DNA from: Caballeronia glathei
GTDB taxonomy: Bacteria > Pseudomonadota > Gammaproteobacteria > Burkholderiales > Burkholderiaceae
Assembly (NCBI RefSeq): GCF_000698595.1
Contig: NZ_JFHC01000009.1
Coordinates: 62,001-126,000, forward strand
Length of the DNA stretch: 64,000 nt
Direction: 5' to 3'
Positions within the stretch are counted from its first letter, which is position 1. Each line of letters opens with the position of its first letter. A program made the position numbers and the translations under genes. The notes beneath the pieces were generated by a model, which was not told the DNA's origin, ran no database searches, and saw only the letters and a program-made list of their open reading frames with translations. Below, piece by piece: positions 34,967-43,264 of the stretch.

Positions 34967-35929
34967 ATGTCCGCCTTCTCGCTTGCCGATGTCTATCGCG
35001 CCCGCCGGCGCATCGAAGGGCGCGTCTGCCGCACGCCACTCGTCGAATCGCCCGCGCTCTCGCGCATCGCCGGCGTTCCCGTCCATCTCAAGCTCGAAAC
35101 CGTTCAGCCGACCGGCAGCTTCAAGCTGCGCGGCGCGACCAATGCGCTCGCCGGACTGGCGGAAGAGGGCGTGACGCGCGTCGTCACCGCATCGACCGGC
35201 AATCATGGCCGCGCCCTCGCGCATGCGGCGCGCTCGCTCGGCTTGGAGGCGGCCGTGTGCATGTCGTCGCTCGTGCCGAAGAACAAGGTCGATGCCGTCG
35301 CTGCGCTGGGTGCGCGCGTCGTGATCGCGGGCAGGAGCCAGGACGACGCGCAGGTCGAGGCGCTGCGCCTCGTGCGCGAGGAAGGTTTCGCATTCGTGCC
35401 GCCCTTCGACGATCCGCGCGTGATCGCCGGGCAGGCCACCATCGGTCTGGAAATTCTCGAAGCGCTGCCCGATACCGCGGGCATCGTCGTGCCTCTCTCG
35501 GGCGGCGGGCTCTTCAGCGGCGTCGCGTTTGCAGCGAAACGCATCGCGCCCGCCGTGAAGATGACCGGCGTCACGATGGCGCGCGGCGCCGCGATGCATG
35601 CGAGCCTCGCGGCGGGCAAGCCTGTGCTCGTCGATGAACTCGAGACGCTCGCCGATTCGCTCGGCGGCGGCATCGGGCTCGACAACCGCCACACGTTCGC
35701 GATGACGCGCGAGCACATCGACCAGCTCGTGCTGCTAGACGAGGCGTCGATTGCCCGCGGCATCGTGCATGCGTATCGCGAGGAGCGTCTCGTCGTGGAG
35801 GGTGCGGCGGCGGTGGGCATGTCCGCCGTGCTGGATCGCGTGCTCGACGAGCCGCGCGGGCCGCTCGTGATCATCGTGAGCGGCTGCAATATCGATATCG
35901 AACTGCATCGACGTCTTGCTGGAGCGTGA
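34967..35929 (+). CDS. eutB: Hydroxyectoine dehydratase, threonine dehydratase-like
   Basis: A 320-residue fold-type II PLP enzyme. K53 in PTGSFKLRGATNA is the Schiff-base lysine; NHGRALAHAA and the phosphate-holding loop SGGGLFSGVAF are also present. EutB is proposed to remove water from hydroxyectoine, with EutC then acting to give ectoine. The name rests on homology to threonine dehydratases plus position between enuR and eutC. The stop is one base from the eutC start. Confidence 0.88.
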   Translation: MSAFSLADVYRARRRIEGRVCRTPLVESPALSRIAGVPVHLKLETVQPTGSFKLRGATNALAGLAEEGVTRVVTASTGNHGRALAHAARSLGLEAAVCMSSLVPKNKVDAVAALGARVVIAGRSQDDAQVEALRLVREEGFAFVPPFDDPRVIAGQATIGLEILEALPDTAGIVVPLSGGGLFSGVAFAAKRIAPAVKMTGVTMARGAAMHASLAAGKPVLVDELETLADSLGGGIGLDNRHTFAMTREHIDQLVLLDEASIARGIVHAYREERLVVEGAAAVGMSAVLDRVLDEPRGPLVIIVSGCNIDIELHRRLAGA

Positions 35930-35930
35930 C

Positions 35931-36923
35931 ATGTCTGCCATTTCCATTCTGGGCGAGGCGCAACTGCGCGCGCTCGTGCCCCTCGATCTCGCCGCCATCG
36001 ACCAGGTCGAGGCCGCGTTCCGCTCGCTCGCGACCGAAGCCGTCGCGATGCCGCCGGTGCTTCGTCTCGACATTCCCGAGCACGCGGGCGAAGTCGACGT
36101 GAAGACGGCGTACCTGTCGCGTTTCGAGAGTTTCGCGATCAAGGTCAGCCCGGGCTTCTTCGACAACCCGAAGCTCGGCCTGCCGAGCCTCAACGGGCTG
36201 ATGCTCGCGCTCTCGGCGCGCACCGGCCTGACTGAGGCGGTGCTGCTCGACAACGGCTATCTGACCGCCGTGCGCACGGCGGCGGCGGGCGCGGTCGCCG
36301 CGCGCTGGCTCGCGAAGAAGGACGCGAAGCGCGTCGCGGTGATCGGCGCGGGCGAGCAGGCCCGCCTGCAACTGAAGGCGCTGATGCTCGTGCGCAAGAT
36401 CGAGCATGTGAGCGTGTGGGCGCGCGATCCGCAGCGCGCGGCGCGCTTCGCAGAGGAGACGGAAGGCGTGCGCTGCGAAGTCGCCGCCAGCGTGCATCAG
36501 GCACTCGAACACGCGGACATCGCCATCACGACCACGCCGAGCCGCGAGCCGCTCATCCATGCACGCGACCTGCATCCCGGTCTGCACATCACCGCGATGG
36601 GCTCGGACGCGGAGCACAAGAACGAACTCGCGCCCGATGTCTTCGGCGCGGCACGCTACATCTGCGACCGCGTGCAGCAGACGCGCGTGCTCGGCGAACT
36701 GCATCACGCGATCGTGGCGGGCGTCGTCGCAGCCGATGCGGCGTTCGCGGAACTCGGCCAGGTGATCGCCGGGCGGGCGCCGGGCCGCACGAGCGACGCC
36801 GACGTGACCGTCTGCGATCTCACCGGCACCGGCGCGCAGGACACGGCCATCGCCGCACTCGCGATCGCGCGTGCGAAGGCGGCCGGAGCAGGAACCATCT
36901 TCAACAACGACGTGACGCTCTGA
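35931..36923 (+). CDS. eutC: Ectoine utilization protein EutC (ornithine cyclodeaminase/mu-crystallin family)
   Basis: A 330-residue protein of the ornithine cyclodeaminase family. The dinucleotide fold is seen in VAVIGAGEQARLQLKALMLV, with GYLTAVRTAAAGAVAARWLA just before it and the HITAMGSDAEHKNEL and CDLTGTGAQDTAIA segments of the family. It works with EutB in converting hydroxyectoine to ectoine by an oxidoreductive step that is not fully established. ATG 35931 comes one base after the eutB stop and follows GGAG. Residues at the N-terminus before the second helix may be mobile. Confidence 0.88.
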   Translation: MSAISILGEAQLRALVPLDLAAIDQVEAAFRSLATEAVAMPPVLRLDIPEHAGEVDVKTAYLSRFESFAIKVSPGFFDNPKLGLPSLNGLMLALSARTGLTEAVLLDNGYLTAVRTAAAGAVAARWLAKKDAKRVAVIGAGEQARLQLKALMLVRKIEHVSVWARDPQRAARFAEETEGVRCEVAASVHQALEHADIAITTTPSREPLIHARDLHPGLHITAMGSDAEHKNELAPDVFGAARYICDRVQQTRVLGELHHAIVAGVVAADAAFAELGQVIAGRAPGRTSDADVTVCDLTGTGAQDTAIAALAIARAKAAGAGTIFNNDVTL

Positions 36924-36932
36924 GAGGGGACG

Positions 36933-38156
36933 ATGTCTCAAGCAATGCAACAGGAAGCAACGAAGGCGGGCGCGCCCGCCGTGCGCCTGCCGTTCGAGCG
37001 CAGCGAATACGACGCGCGCATCGCGAAGACGCGGCGCGCAATGCAGCAGGCGGGCGTGGATCTGATGATCGTCACCGACCCGACCAACATGGCGTGGCTC
37101 ACCGGCTACGACGGCTGGTCGTTCTATGTGCACCAGTGCGTGCTGCTCGCGACGGAAGGTGAGCCGGTGTGGTTCGGCCGCGGCCAGGATGCGAACGGCG
37201 CGAAGCGCACGGTGTTCATGAAGCACGAGAACATCGTCGGCTACCCGGATCACTACGTGCAGTCGCAGGCGCGCCATCCGATGGACTACCTGTCGGCGGA
37301 AGTGATCGCGGCGCGCGGCTGGGACACGTGCCGCATCGGCGTGGAGATGGACAACTACTACTTCAGCGCGGCCGCGTACGCGTCGCTCACGAAGCACCTG
37401 CCGAACGCCCGCTTCACCGACGCGACCGCGCTCGTCAACTGGCAGCGCGCGGTGAAGTCGGCGCGCGAGATCGAATACATGCGCGTGGCGGCACGCATCG
37501 TCGAGAAGATGCACGCGCGCATCGTCGAGAAGGTCGAGCCGGGCATGAAGAAGAGCGATCTCGTCGCCGAGATCTACTCGGCCGGGATCACCGGCGTCGA
37601 AGGCTATGGCGGCGACTATCCCGCCATCGTGCCGCTGCTGCCCACCGGTTCCGATGCGGCCGCGCCCCACCTGACGTGGGACGACTCCGCGTTCACCGCG
37701 AACGCCGGCACGTTCTTCGAAATCGCGGGCTGCTTCAGGCGCTATCACTGCCCGCAGTCGCGCACCGTGTATCTCGGCCGGCCGCCGAAGCATTTCATCG
37801 AAGCGGAGAAAGCGGTGGTGGAAGGCATCGAGGCGGGGCTCGCCGCGGCGAAGCCGGGCAACCTGTGCGAGGACATCGCCAACGCGTTCTTCGCGGTGCT
37901 GCGCAAGTCGGGCATCGAAAAGGACAGCCGCTGCGGCTATCCGATCGGCGCGAGCTATCCGCCGGACTGGGGCGAGCGCACGATGAGCCTGCGTCCCGGG
38001 GACAAGACCGTCCTCGAAGCCGGCATGACGTTTCATTTCATGCCCGGGCTGTGGCTCGACGACTGGGGCCTTGAAATCACGGAGAGCATCCTGATTACGG
38101 ACACCGGCGTCGAGACCTTCTGCAACACGCCCCGCAAACTGTTCGTGAAGGAGTAG
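36933..38156 (+). CDS. doeA: Ectoine hydrolase (M24/creatinase-like)
   Basis: A 407-residue pita-bread fold enzyme. The N-terminal creatinase-like half (VDLMIVTDPTNMAWLTGYDG) is followed by the C-terminal catalytic half. The pair of metal-binding aspartates typical of M24 aminopeptidases is not seen: the matching segment reads FEIAGCFRRYHCPQSRT, so the enzyme may be metal-free like creatinase. DoeA opens the ectoine ring to N-alpha-acetyl-L-2,4-diaminobutyrate. GAGGGGACG leads ATG 36933. The stop and the doeB start are three bases apart. Confidence 0.9.
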   Translation: MSQAMQQEATKAGAPAVRLPFERSEYDARIAKTRRAMQQAGVDLMIVTDPTNMAWLTGYDGWSFYVHQCVLLATEGEPVWFGRGQDANGAKRTVFMKHENIVGYPDHYVQSQARHPMDYLSAEVIAARGWDTCRIGVEMDNYYFSAAAYASLTKHLPNARFTDATALVNWQRAVKSAREIEYMRVAARIVEKMHARIVEKVEPGMKKSDLVAEIYSAGITGVEGYGGDYPAIVPLLPTGSDAAAPHLTWDDSAFTANAGTFFEIAGCFRRYHCPQSRTVYLGRPPKHFIEAEKAVVEGIEAGLAAAKPGNLCEDIANAFFAVLRKSGIEKDSRCGYPIGASYPPDWGERTMSLRPGDKTVLEAGMTFHFMPGLWLDDWGLEITESILITDTGVETFCNTPRKLFVKE

Positions 38157-38159
38157 CGA

Positions 38160-39188
38160 ATGCGTGAGTCACCGATCCGGCCGACGGTGGATTTTTCCGC
38201 CGACGGCGAGCAGCACGGCTTCCTCAAGCTGCCGTATTCCCGCGACGATTCCGCGTGGGGCGCGGTGATGATTCCGGTCACCGTCATCAGGCGCGGCGAA
38301 GGTCCGACCGTGCTCCTCACGGGCGGCAATCACGGCGACGAATATGAAGGCCCGATCGCGCTGTCGAAGCTCGCTTCGACGCTCAAGGCGTCCGACATCA
38401 CCGGCCGCGTGATCATCGTGCCGTTCATGAACTTCCCCGCGTTTCAGGCGGGCACGCGCACGTCGCCGATCGACGCGGGCAACCTCAACCGCAGCTTTCC
38501 TGGCAGGCCCGACGGCACGGTGACGGAGAAGATCGCGGACTACTTCCAGCGGCATCTGCTGCCGCTCGCGGACTACGTGCTCGACATTCACGCGGGCGGC
38601 CGCACGCTCGACTTCGTGCCGTTCGCCGCGATCCACGTGCTGCCCGACGCGGCGCAGCAGGCACGCTGCGAAGCGGCGATGCGCGCGTTCGGCGCGCCGT
38701 ATTCGATGCGCATGCTCGAACTCGACAGCGTCGGCTTGTTCGACAGCGCTGTCGAGGAAGCGGGCAAGGTGTTCGTCTCGACGGAGCTCGGAGGCGGCGG
38801 TTCCGCGAGCGCGGCGAGCGTCGCGGTGGCGGAGCGCGGCGTATATGGACTGCTCGCCCATGCTGGCGTGCTCGCGAAGGAAGCCTTCGAGGCGGGCGAG
38901 TCCGGCCGCACGACCACGCTCCTCGACATGCCCGACGGCACCTGCTATACCACCAGCGAGCACAGCGGCCTGCTCGAGATGTGCCGTGATCTCGGCGACA
39001 TCGTGAAGGAAGGCGACGTCATTGCGCGCGTGTACGACGCGACGCGCACGGGCGCTGCGCCCGTCGAGTACCGCGCCCGCCGCGGCGGCCTCGTCGCGGC
39101 GCGCCACTTCCCGGGCCTCGTGCAGACGGGCGATACGGTGGCCGTGGTCGCCGATATCGTGGAGCGCAACATTCCGGTGGCGATTTAA
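38160..39188 (+). CDS. doeB: N-acetyl-L-2,4-diaminobutyrate deacetylase
   Basis: A 342-residue M14-like zinc amidohydrolase of the succinylglutamate desuccinylase/aspartoacylase kind. Zinc ligands H58 and E61 are in GGNHGDEYEG, and H144 is in VLDIHAGGRTL. It removes the acetyl group made by DoeA, giving L-2,4-diaminobutyrate. The position just after doeA, with three bases between, fits the known doe gene order. No unusual features. Confidence 0.9.
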   Translation: MRESPIRPTVDFSADGEQHGFLKLPYSRDDSAWGAVMIPVTVIRRGEGPTVLLTGGNHGDEYEGPIALSKLASTLKASDITGRVIIVPFMNFPAFQAGTRTSPIDAGNLNRSFPGRPDGTVTEKIADYFQRHLLPLADYVLDIHAGGRTLDFVPFAAIHVLPDAAQQARCEAAMRAFGAPYSMRMLELDSVGLFDSAVEEAGKVFVSTELGGGGSASAASVAVAERGVYGLLAHAGVLAKEAFEAGESGRTTTLLDMPDGTCYTTSEHSGLLEMCRDLGDIVKEGDVIARVYDATRTGAAPVEYRARRGGLVAARHFPGLVQTGDTVAVVADIVERNIPVAI

Positions 39189-39189
39189 G

Positions 39190-39660
39190 TTGATCAAGCT
39201 CGACCGCTACGACCTCGCCATCCTGCGCATCCTCGCGCGGGATGGCCGCATCACGAAATCAAGGCTCGCCGAAGAGGTGAACCTGTCGATCTCGCCTGCG
39301 TGGGAGCGCGTGAAGAAGCTCGAGGAGAGCGGGATCATCAGGGGGTATCGGGCCGACGTGGACTGGGCGTCGGCGTTCAAGGGCAGCCGCATCGTGGTCG
39401 AGGTGACGCTCGCGCGCCATACCGCGCACGACATGCGGCGCTTCGAGGAGCGCGTGAGCGCCGCGCCCGAAGTCGTTCAATGCTATGCGACGGGCGGCGG
39501 TGTGGACTACGTGCTTCATGTCGTGTCGCGCGACATCGACCACTATCAGCGCTTCATCGATTCGCTGCTCGTGGATGAACTCGGCATAGAAAAGTACTTC
39601 ACGTACATCGTCACGAAGATCGTGAAGAGCATGCCCGACGACGTGCCGGACTGGACCTGA
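39190..39660 (+). CDS. doeX: Lrp/AsnC family regulator of the doe genes
   Basis: A 156-residue AsnC-type regulator. The helix-turn-helix is DRYDLAILRILARDGRITKS to SPAWERVKKLEESGII, and the RAM effector domain starts near residue 65 (GSRIVVEVTLARHTAHDMRR) and carries VVQCYATGGGVDYVLHV. DoeX binds in the doe control region in Halomonas; its ligand here is unknown. TTG 39190, one base after the doeB stop, is the only start that keeps the full HTH; no ATG is near. Confidence 0.88.
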   Translation: MIKLDRYDLAILRILARDGRITKSRLAEEVNLSISPAWERVKKLEESGIIRGYRADVDWASAFKGSRIVVEVTLARHTAHDMRRFEERVSAAPEVVQCYATGGGVDYVLHVVSRDIDHYQRFIDSLLVDELGIEKYFTYIVTKIVKSMPDDVPDWT

Positions 39661-39787
39661 AAAACCACATGCCGGCGGCATTCGAATCAGAAAAAACGTG
39701 AATTCCAGGCGGCCGCAACAAAAAATTCATGCGGCGCCGCGACCTTAAAGTGGATGCATACCGCAACAGAACAAACAGGAGGCGTTC

Positions 39788-41269
39788 ATGATGCTCGGTC
39801 ATCCCATCCTTTTCAAGTCGCTGTGCTATGTCGACGGCCGCTGGATCCACAGCGACAGCGCCGCCACCGTCGCCGTGCAGAATCCCGCCGACCAGAGCGT
39901 GATCGGCCACGTGCCGATGCTGGAGGCCACGCAGATCGAAGCCGCCGTCGATGCCGCCGAGCGCGCGTTTGGCACGTGGCGCTGGGTGCCGCAGGAAAAG
40001 CGCAGCGCGCTGCTCCTGCGCTGGCATGAACTGATCCTGCGCCATCAGCACGACCTCGCGGGCATTCTCTCGCTCGAACAGGGCAAGCCGCTCGCCGAAG
40101 CGCGCGGCGAGATCGCGTATGCGGCGAGCTTCGTCGAGTGGTTCGCGAACGAGGCGAAGCGCCTCGCGGGCCGCACCATCCCGACCCACATCAACGGCGC
40201 GCATCTTGGCACGGTGATGGAGCCGGCCGGCGTGGCGGCGCTCATCACGCCCTGGAATTTTCCGGTCGCGATGATCACGCGCAAGGCCGCGGCTGCGATC
40301 GCGGCGGGCTGCACGACCGTCATCAAGCCCGCGCACGAGACGCCGTTCTCCGCGCTCGCGCTCGCGCAGCTCGCGGAAGAAGCGGGCTTCCCGGCGGGTG
40401 TATTCAACGTGGTGCTCGGCGAGCCGCAGATGGCGATGGAGACGCTCGTGCGCGACACCCGCGTGCGCGCCGTGAGCTTTACCGGATCGACGCGCGTGGG
40501 CGGGCTCGTCGCGCGCGCGGCGGCCGAGTCGGGCATCAAGAAGCTCGCGCTCGAACTGGGCGGCAACGCGCCGTTCATCGTGACCGCGGACGCCGATCTC
40601 GACGACGCCGTGCGCATTGCGGTGGGCGCGAAGTTCCAGACCTCGGGGCAGGACTGCTGCGCGGCCAATCGCATCCTGGTCGCCGCGCCGCTGTACGAGC
40701 GTTTCGTCGCGCAATACAGTGAAGCGGTGAGGCGGCTCAAGGTCGGTCCCGCGTTCGATGCGAACGTCGATGTCGGGCCGCTCATGCATCAGGCCGCGTT
40801 CGATGCGACCGCCGCCCGCGTGGAGGACGCGAGGGCAAAGGGGGCGCGCATCACGGTGGGCGGCAGGCAGCACGCGCTCGGCGGATGGTTTTTCGAACCG
40901 ACGGTCGTGGCGGATGCCAAACCGGGCATGCGCATTTACGACGAGGAGAATTTCGCGCCCATATCGGCCATTTCGTCATTCGAAACAATCGATGAAGTCG
41001 TGGCGCTCGCCAACGACACCGAATACGGCCTCGCGGCCTACGTATGCGCGCAGCGCGTCGACACGATCTTCCAGCTCGTGAGAAGGCTCGATTTCGCGAT
41101 GGTGTCGGTGAACGGCGTCAAGTTCACGGGCGCGCCGGTTCCGTTCGGCGGCATGAAGGCATCGGGCCTCGGCCGCGAAGGCGGCGCGGAAGGCTTCGAG
41201 CCGTTCGTCGAAACCAAATACTTCTGCCTCGGCAATCTGGGCCTTCCGCTCGCCAGCGCCGCGGCTTAA
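39788..41269 (+). CDS. doeC: NAD(P)-dependent aldehyde dehydrogenase, aspartate-semialdehyde oxidising in ectoine catabolism
   Basis: A 493-residue ALDH. Catalytic C290 is in SGQDCCAANRI, general base E256 in LALELGGNAP, and ALITPWNFPVAMITRKAAAA carries the NAD-binding Asn. In sequence it is close to succinate-semialdehyde dehydrogenases; in ectoine loci this gene supplies the enzyme that oxidises aspartate semialdehyde to aspartate. A strong AGGAGG precedes ATG 39788. The gap after doeX (127 bases) is AT-rich and may carry a second promoter. ATG 39791 is a second possible start. Confidence 0.88.
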   Translation: MMLGHPILFKSLCYVDGRWIHSDSAATVAVQNPADQSVIGHVPMLEATQIEAAVDAAERAFGTWRWVPQEKRSALLLRWHELILRHQHDLAGILSLEQGKPLAEARGEIAYAASFVEWFANEAKRLAGRTIPTHINGAHLGTVMEPAGVAALITPWNFPVAMITRKAAAAIAAGCTTVIKPAHETPFSALALAQLAEEAGFPAGVFNVVLGEPQMAMETLVRDTRVRAVSFTGSTRVGGLVARAAAESGIKKLALELGGNAPFIVTADADLDDAVRIAVGAKFQTSGQDCCAANRILVAAPLYERFVAQYSEAVRRLKVGPAFDANVDVGPLMHQAAFDATAARVEDARAKGARITVGGRQHALGGWFFEPTVVADAKPGMRIYDEENFAPISAISSFETIDEVVALANDTEYGLAAYVCAQRVDTIFQLVRRLDFAMVSVNGVKFTGAPVPFGGMKASGLGREGGAEGFEPFVETKYFCLGNLGLPLASAAA

Positions 41270-41296
41270 CCGAAACGAAGCAACAAGGAGAAGCAC

Positions 41297-42694
41297 ATGA
41301 CCCAACTCGACCAGCTGTTCAACGAAGACCGCGCGCACTTCATGCACCCGTCCACGCACGCACACGATCACGCGAGCGGCGCGCTGCCGGGCAAGATCGT
41401 GACGGGCGCGAAGGGCATCCGCATCGAAGACCATCAGGGCAAGAGCTACATCGACGCGTTCGCGGGTCTCTATTGCGTGAACATCGGCTATGGCCGCACC
41501 GAAGTGGCCGACGCGATCTACGAGCAGGCGAAGAAGCTCGCGTACTACCACACGTACGTGGGCCATTCGACCGATACGATCATCGAATTGTCGTCGCGCA
41601 TCATCGACTGGTCGCCGGCGGGCATGAAGAAGGTGTACTACGGCATGTCGGGGTCGGATGCCAACGAGACGCAGATCAAGATCGTCTGGTACTACAACAA
41701 CGTGCTCGGCCGCCCGAACAAGAAGAAGATCATCTCGCGCCAGCGCGGCTACCACGGCTCGGGCATCGTGACCGGCAGCCTGACGGGCCTGGCGAGCTTT
41801 CACCAGAACTTCGACTTGCCGGTCGACCGCGTGAAGCATACGGTCTGTCCGCACTGGTATCGCCAGGCGCCTGCCGGCATGAGCGAAACGCAGTTCACCG
41901 CGTATTGCGTCGAGGAGCTCGAAAAGCTGATCGCGCGCGAGGGCGCCGACACCATCGCCGCGTTCATCGCCGAGCCGGTGATGGGCACGGGCGGCATCAT
42001 CACGCCGCCGGAAGGCTACTGGGCCGCGATCCAGCAGGTGCTGAAGAAGCACGACATCCTGCTGATCTCCGACGAGGTGGTGTGCGGCTTCGGGCGGCTC
42101 GGCTCGAAGATGGGGGCGCAGCACTACGGCATCCAGCCGGACCTGATCACCGTCGCGAAGGGCCTGACGAGCGCTTACGCGCCGCTCTCGGGCGTGATCG
42201 TCGGCGAGCGGGTGTGGGACGTGATCGAGAAGGGCTCGCAGGAATACGGCGCGATGGGCCACGGCTGGACGTATTCGGGCCATCCGATCTGCGCGGCCGC
42301 CGCGCTCGCCAATCTGGACATTCTCGAACGCGAGAACATCGCGCAGAACGCGGGAGAGGTGGGCGGCTATCTGAACGCGCAACTGCACGCGGCGTTCGAC
42401 GACCATCCGCTCGTCGGTGAAGTGCGCGGCGCGGGCATGCTCGCGGCGCTCGAATTCATGGCCGACAAGGAAGGCCGCAAGCCCTTCGACGCGGCGCTGA
42501 AGGTCGGGCCGAAGGTGTCGGCGGCGGCGCTCGAGCGCGGCGTGATCGCACGGGCGATGCCGCATGGCGACATCCTCGGCTTCGCGCCGCCGCTCATCAC
42601 GACGCGCGCCGAAGTGGACGAGATCGTGAAGATCGTGCGTGCCGCCGTGGACGACGTGGCGAACCAGGTGATCGGCACGGCAGTGGCCGGCTGA
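41297..42694 (+). CDS. doeD: Diaminobutyrate transaminase (class III aminotransferase)
   Basis: A 465-residue class III PLP enzyme. K288 in ITVAKGLTSAYAP is the Schiff-base lysine; D259 in LISDEVVCGFGRLG holds the pyridine nitrogen; SGSDANETQIKIVW is the phosphate and substrate region. DoeD is proposed to transfer the 4-amino group of L-2,4-diaminobutyrate to give aspartate semialdehyde. It is the last gene of the plus-strand catabolic unit, 27 bases after doeC, and is followed by a terminator. Confidence 0.9.
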   Translation: MTQLDQLFNEDRAHFMHPSTHAHDHASGALPGKIVTGAKGIRIEDHQGKSYIDAFAGLYCVNIGYGRTEVADAIYEQAKKLAYYHTYVGHSTDTIIELSSRIIDWSPAGMKKVYYGMSGSDANETQIKIVWYYNNVLGRPNKKKIISRQRGYHGSGIVTGSLTGLASFHQNFDLPVDRVKHTVCPHWYRQAPAGMSETQFTAYCVEELEKLIAREGADTIAAFIAEPVMGTGGIITPPEGYWAAIQQVLKKHDILLISDEVVCGFGRLGSKMGAQHYGIQPDLITVAKGLTSAYAPLSGVIVGERVWDVIEKGSQEYGAMGHGWTYSGHPICAAAALANLDILERENIAQNAGEVGGYLNAQLHAAFDDHPLVGEVRGAGMLAALEFMADKEGRKPFDAALKVGPKVSAAALERGVIARAMPHGDILGFAPPLITTRAEVDEIVKIVRAAVDDVANQVIGTAVAG

Positions 42695-42720
42695 CGTCGC
42701 CGGAAGCGTTTGGTGAAAGC

Positions 42721-42748
42721 AAGAGCCCGCGTGAAAACGCGGGCTCTT
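42721..42748 (+). terminator. Terminator hairpin after doeD
   Basis: A perfect 12-bp stem, AAGAGCCCGCGT with ACGCGGGCTCTT, and the stable tetraloop GAAA, 26 bases after the doeD stop. The right arm ends with CTCTTGCGCTTT. It closes the ectoine catabolic transcript. Confidence 0.8.
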
Positions 42749-42826
42749 GCGCTTTCGGCGGGTATGGCGGTTGCCCGGGTCCGGCCAGAGCGGGGCGCTG
42801 ACGGAAGACGGGCGAAAAAGGCGGAC

Positions 42827-42855
42827 AAAAAAAAGCGGCCGCATCGAGCGGCCGC
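42827..42855 (-). terminator. Rho-independent terminator of pqqA
   Basis: On the minus strand: GCGGCCGC, loop TCGAT, GCGGCCGC, then eight T. It begins seven bases after the pqqA stop, so pqqA is a monocistronic transcript and does not run into the doeD gene. Confidence 0.85.
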
Positions 42856-42862
42856 GATTCGG

Positions 42863-42937
42863 TTAACGCGTGGCGATATACATCGTAATTTCAAAGCCAA
42901 AGCGCATATCGGTAAAGCTTGGGGTTTCCCACTTCAT
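42863..42937 (-). CDS. pqqA: Pyrroloquinoline quinone precursor peptide PqqA
   Basis: A 24-residue peptide. MKWETPSFTDMRFGFEITMY continues with IATR; the Glu (E16) and Tyr (Y20) that are joined to make PQQ are in F-E-I-T-M-Y, the known crosslink motif. PqqE/PqqD-type enzymes join E16 and Y20 and later steps release PQQ. AAGGAGG precedes the ATG by four bases. No pqqB, C, D or E gene is beside it: a terminator follows at once. A sigma-54 promoter lies upstream. It is easily missed because of its length. Confidence 0.93.
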   Translation of the reverse strand: MKWETPSFTDMRFGFEITMYIATR

Positions 42938-43264
42938 AAAGCCTCCTTTTGCGATGGCCGGCCACACGGGATGCGTGACCGCTGCGCTGTCCCTCTCTGC
43001 AAGCGCCGTGCCAAGCAGCGCCGTCTTTGTTATATCGCTTTGTTCTGTCGACGTGTGTCTATATCCTAGTCCTTCTTTACGAAGTGCATCACTAGAAATT
43101 ATCCCGACGTTCGTTTACGGGATCTTACCGCCGTGGCGAACCGCGCGTGCGGCGGTCGTTCATGCCGCGCGCGCCGCCTCGCGGAGCACGTCGGCGGGCC
43201 TGTCGGCGTTGCGCGCCGTTCTGTTTCTGTCGAGCACCGCCATCACCTTGCCGTCGCGGCCTTC
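42938..43264 (-). other. pqqA leader and upstream control region
   Basis: About 330 bases between pqqA and the end of the GGDEF-EAL gene, both on the minus strand. The first 75 bases hold the leader and sigma-54 promoter; the next 100, AT-rich for this genome, are the place for activator sites. The last 120 bases next to the GGDEF-EAL stop are GC-rich with only a 27-codon frame (43160-43243) that I do not call a gene. Confidence 0.5.
42998..43014 (-). promoter_or_regulatory. Consensus sigma-54 (-24/-12) promoter of pqqA
   Basis: Minus strand reads TTGGCACGGCGCTTGCA, a complete match to the RpoN consensus YTGGCACG-N4-TTGCW with ten bases between the GG and GC pairs. It points to pqqA, whose start is 60 bases downstream. 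The upstream stretch 43025-43130 is AT-rich and may hold the activator sites. No enhancer-binding protein gene is in the window next to it. Confidence 0.75.

Noticed and set aside
43160..43243. 27-codon minus-strand frame after the GGDEF-EAL gene
   Set aside because: Has a weak ribosome-like AAGG but no recognisable domain or relatives that I can name; too short to support.
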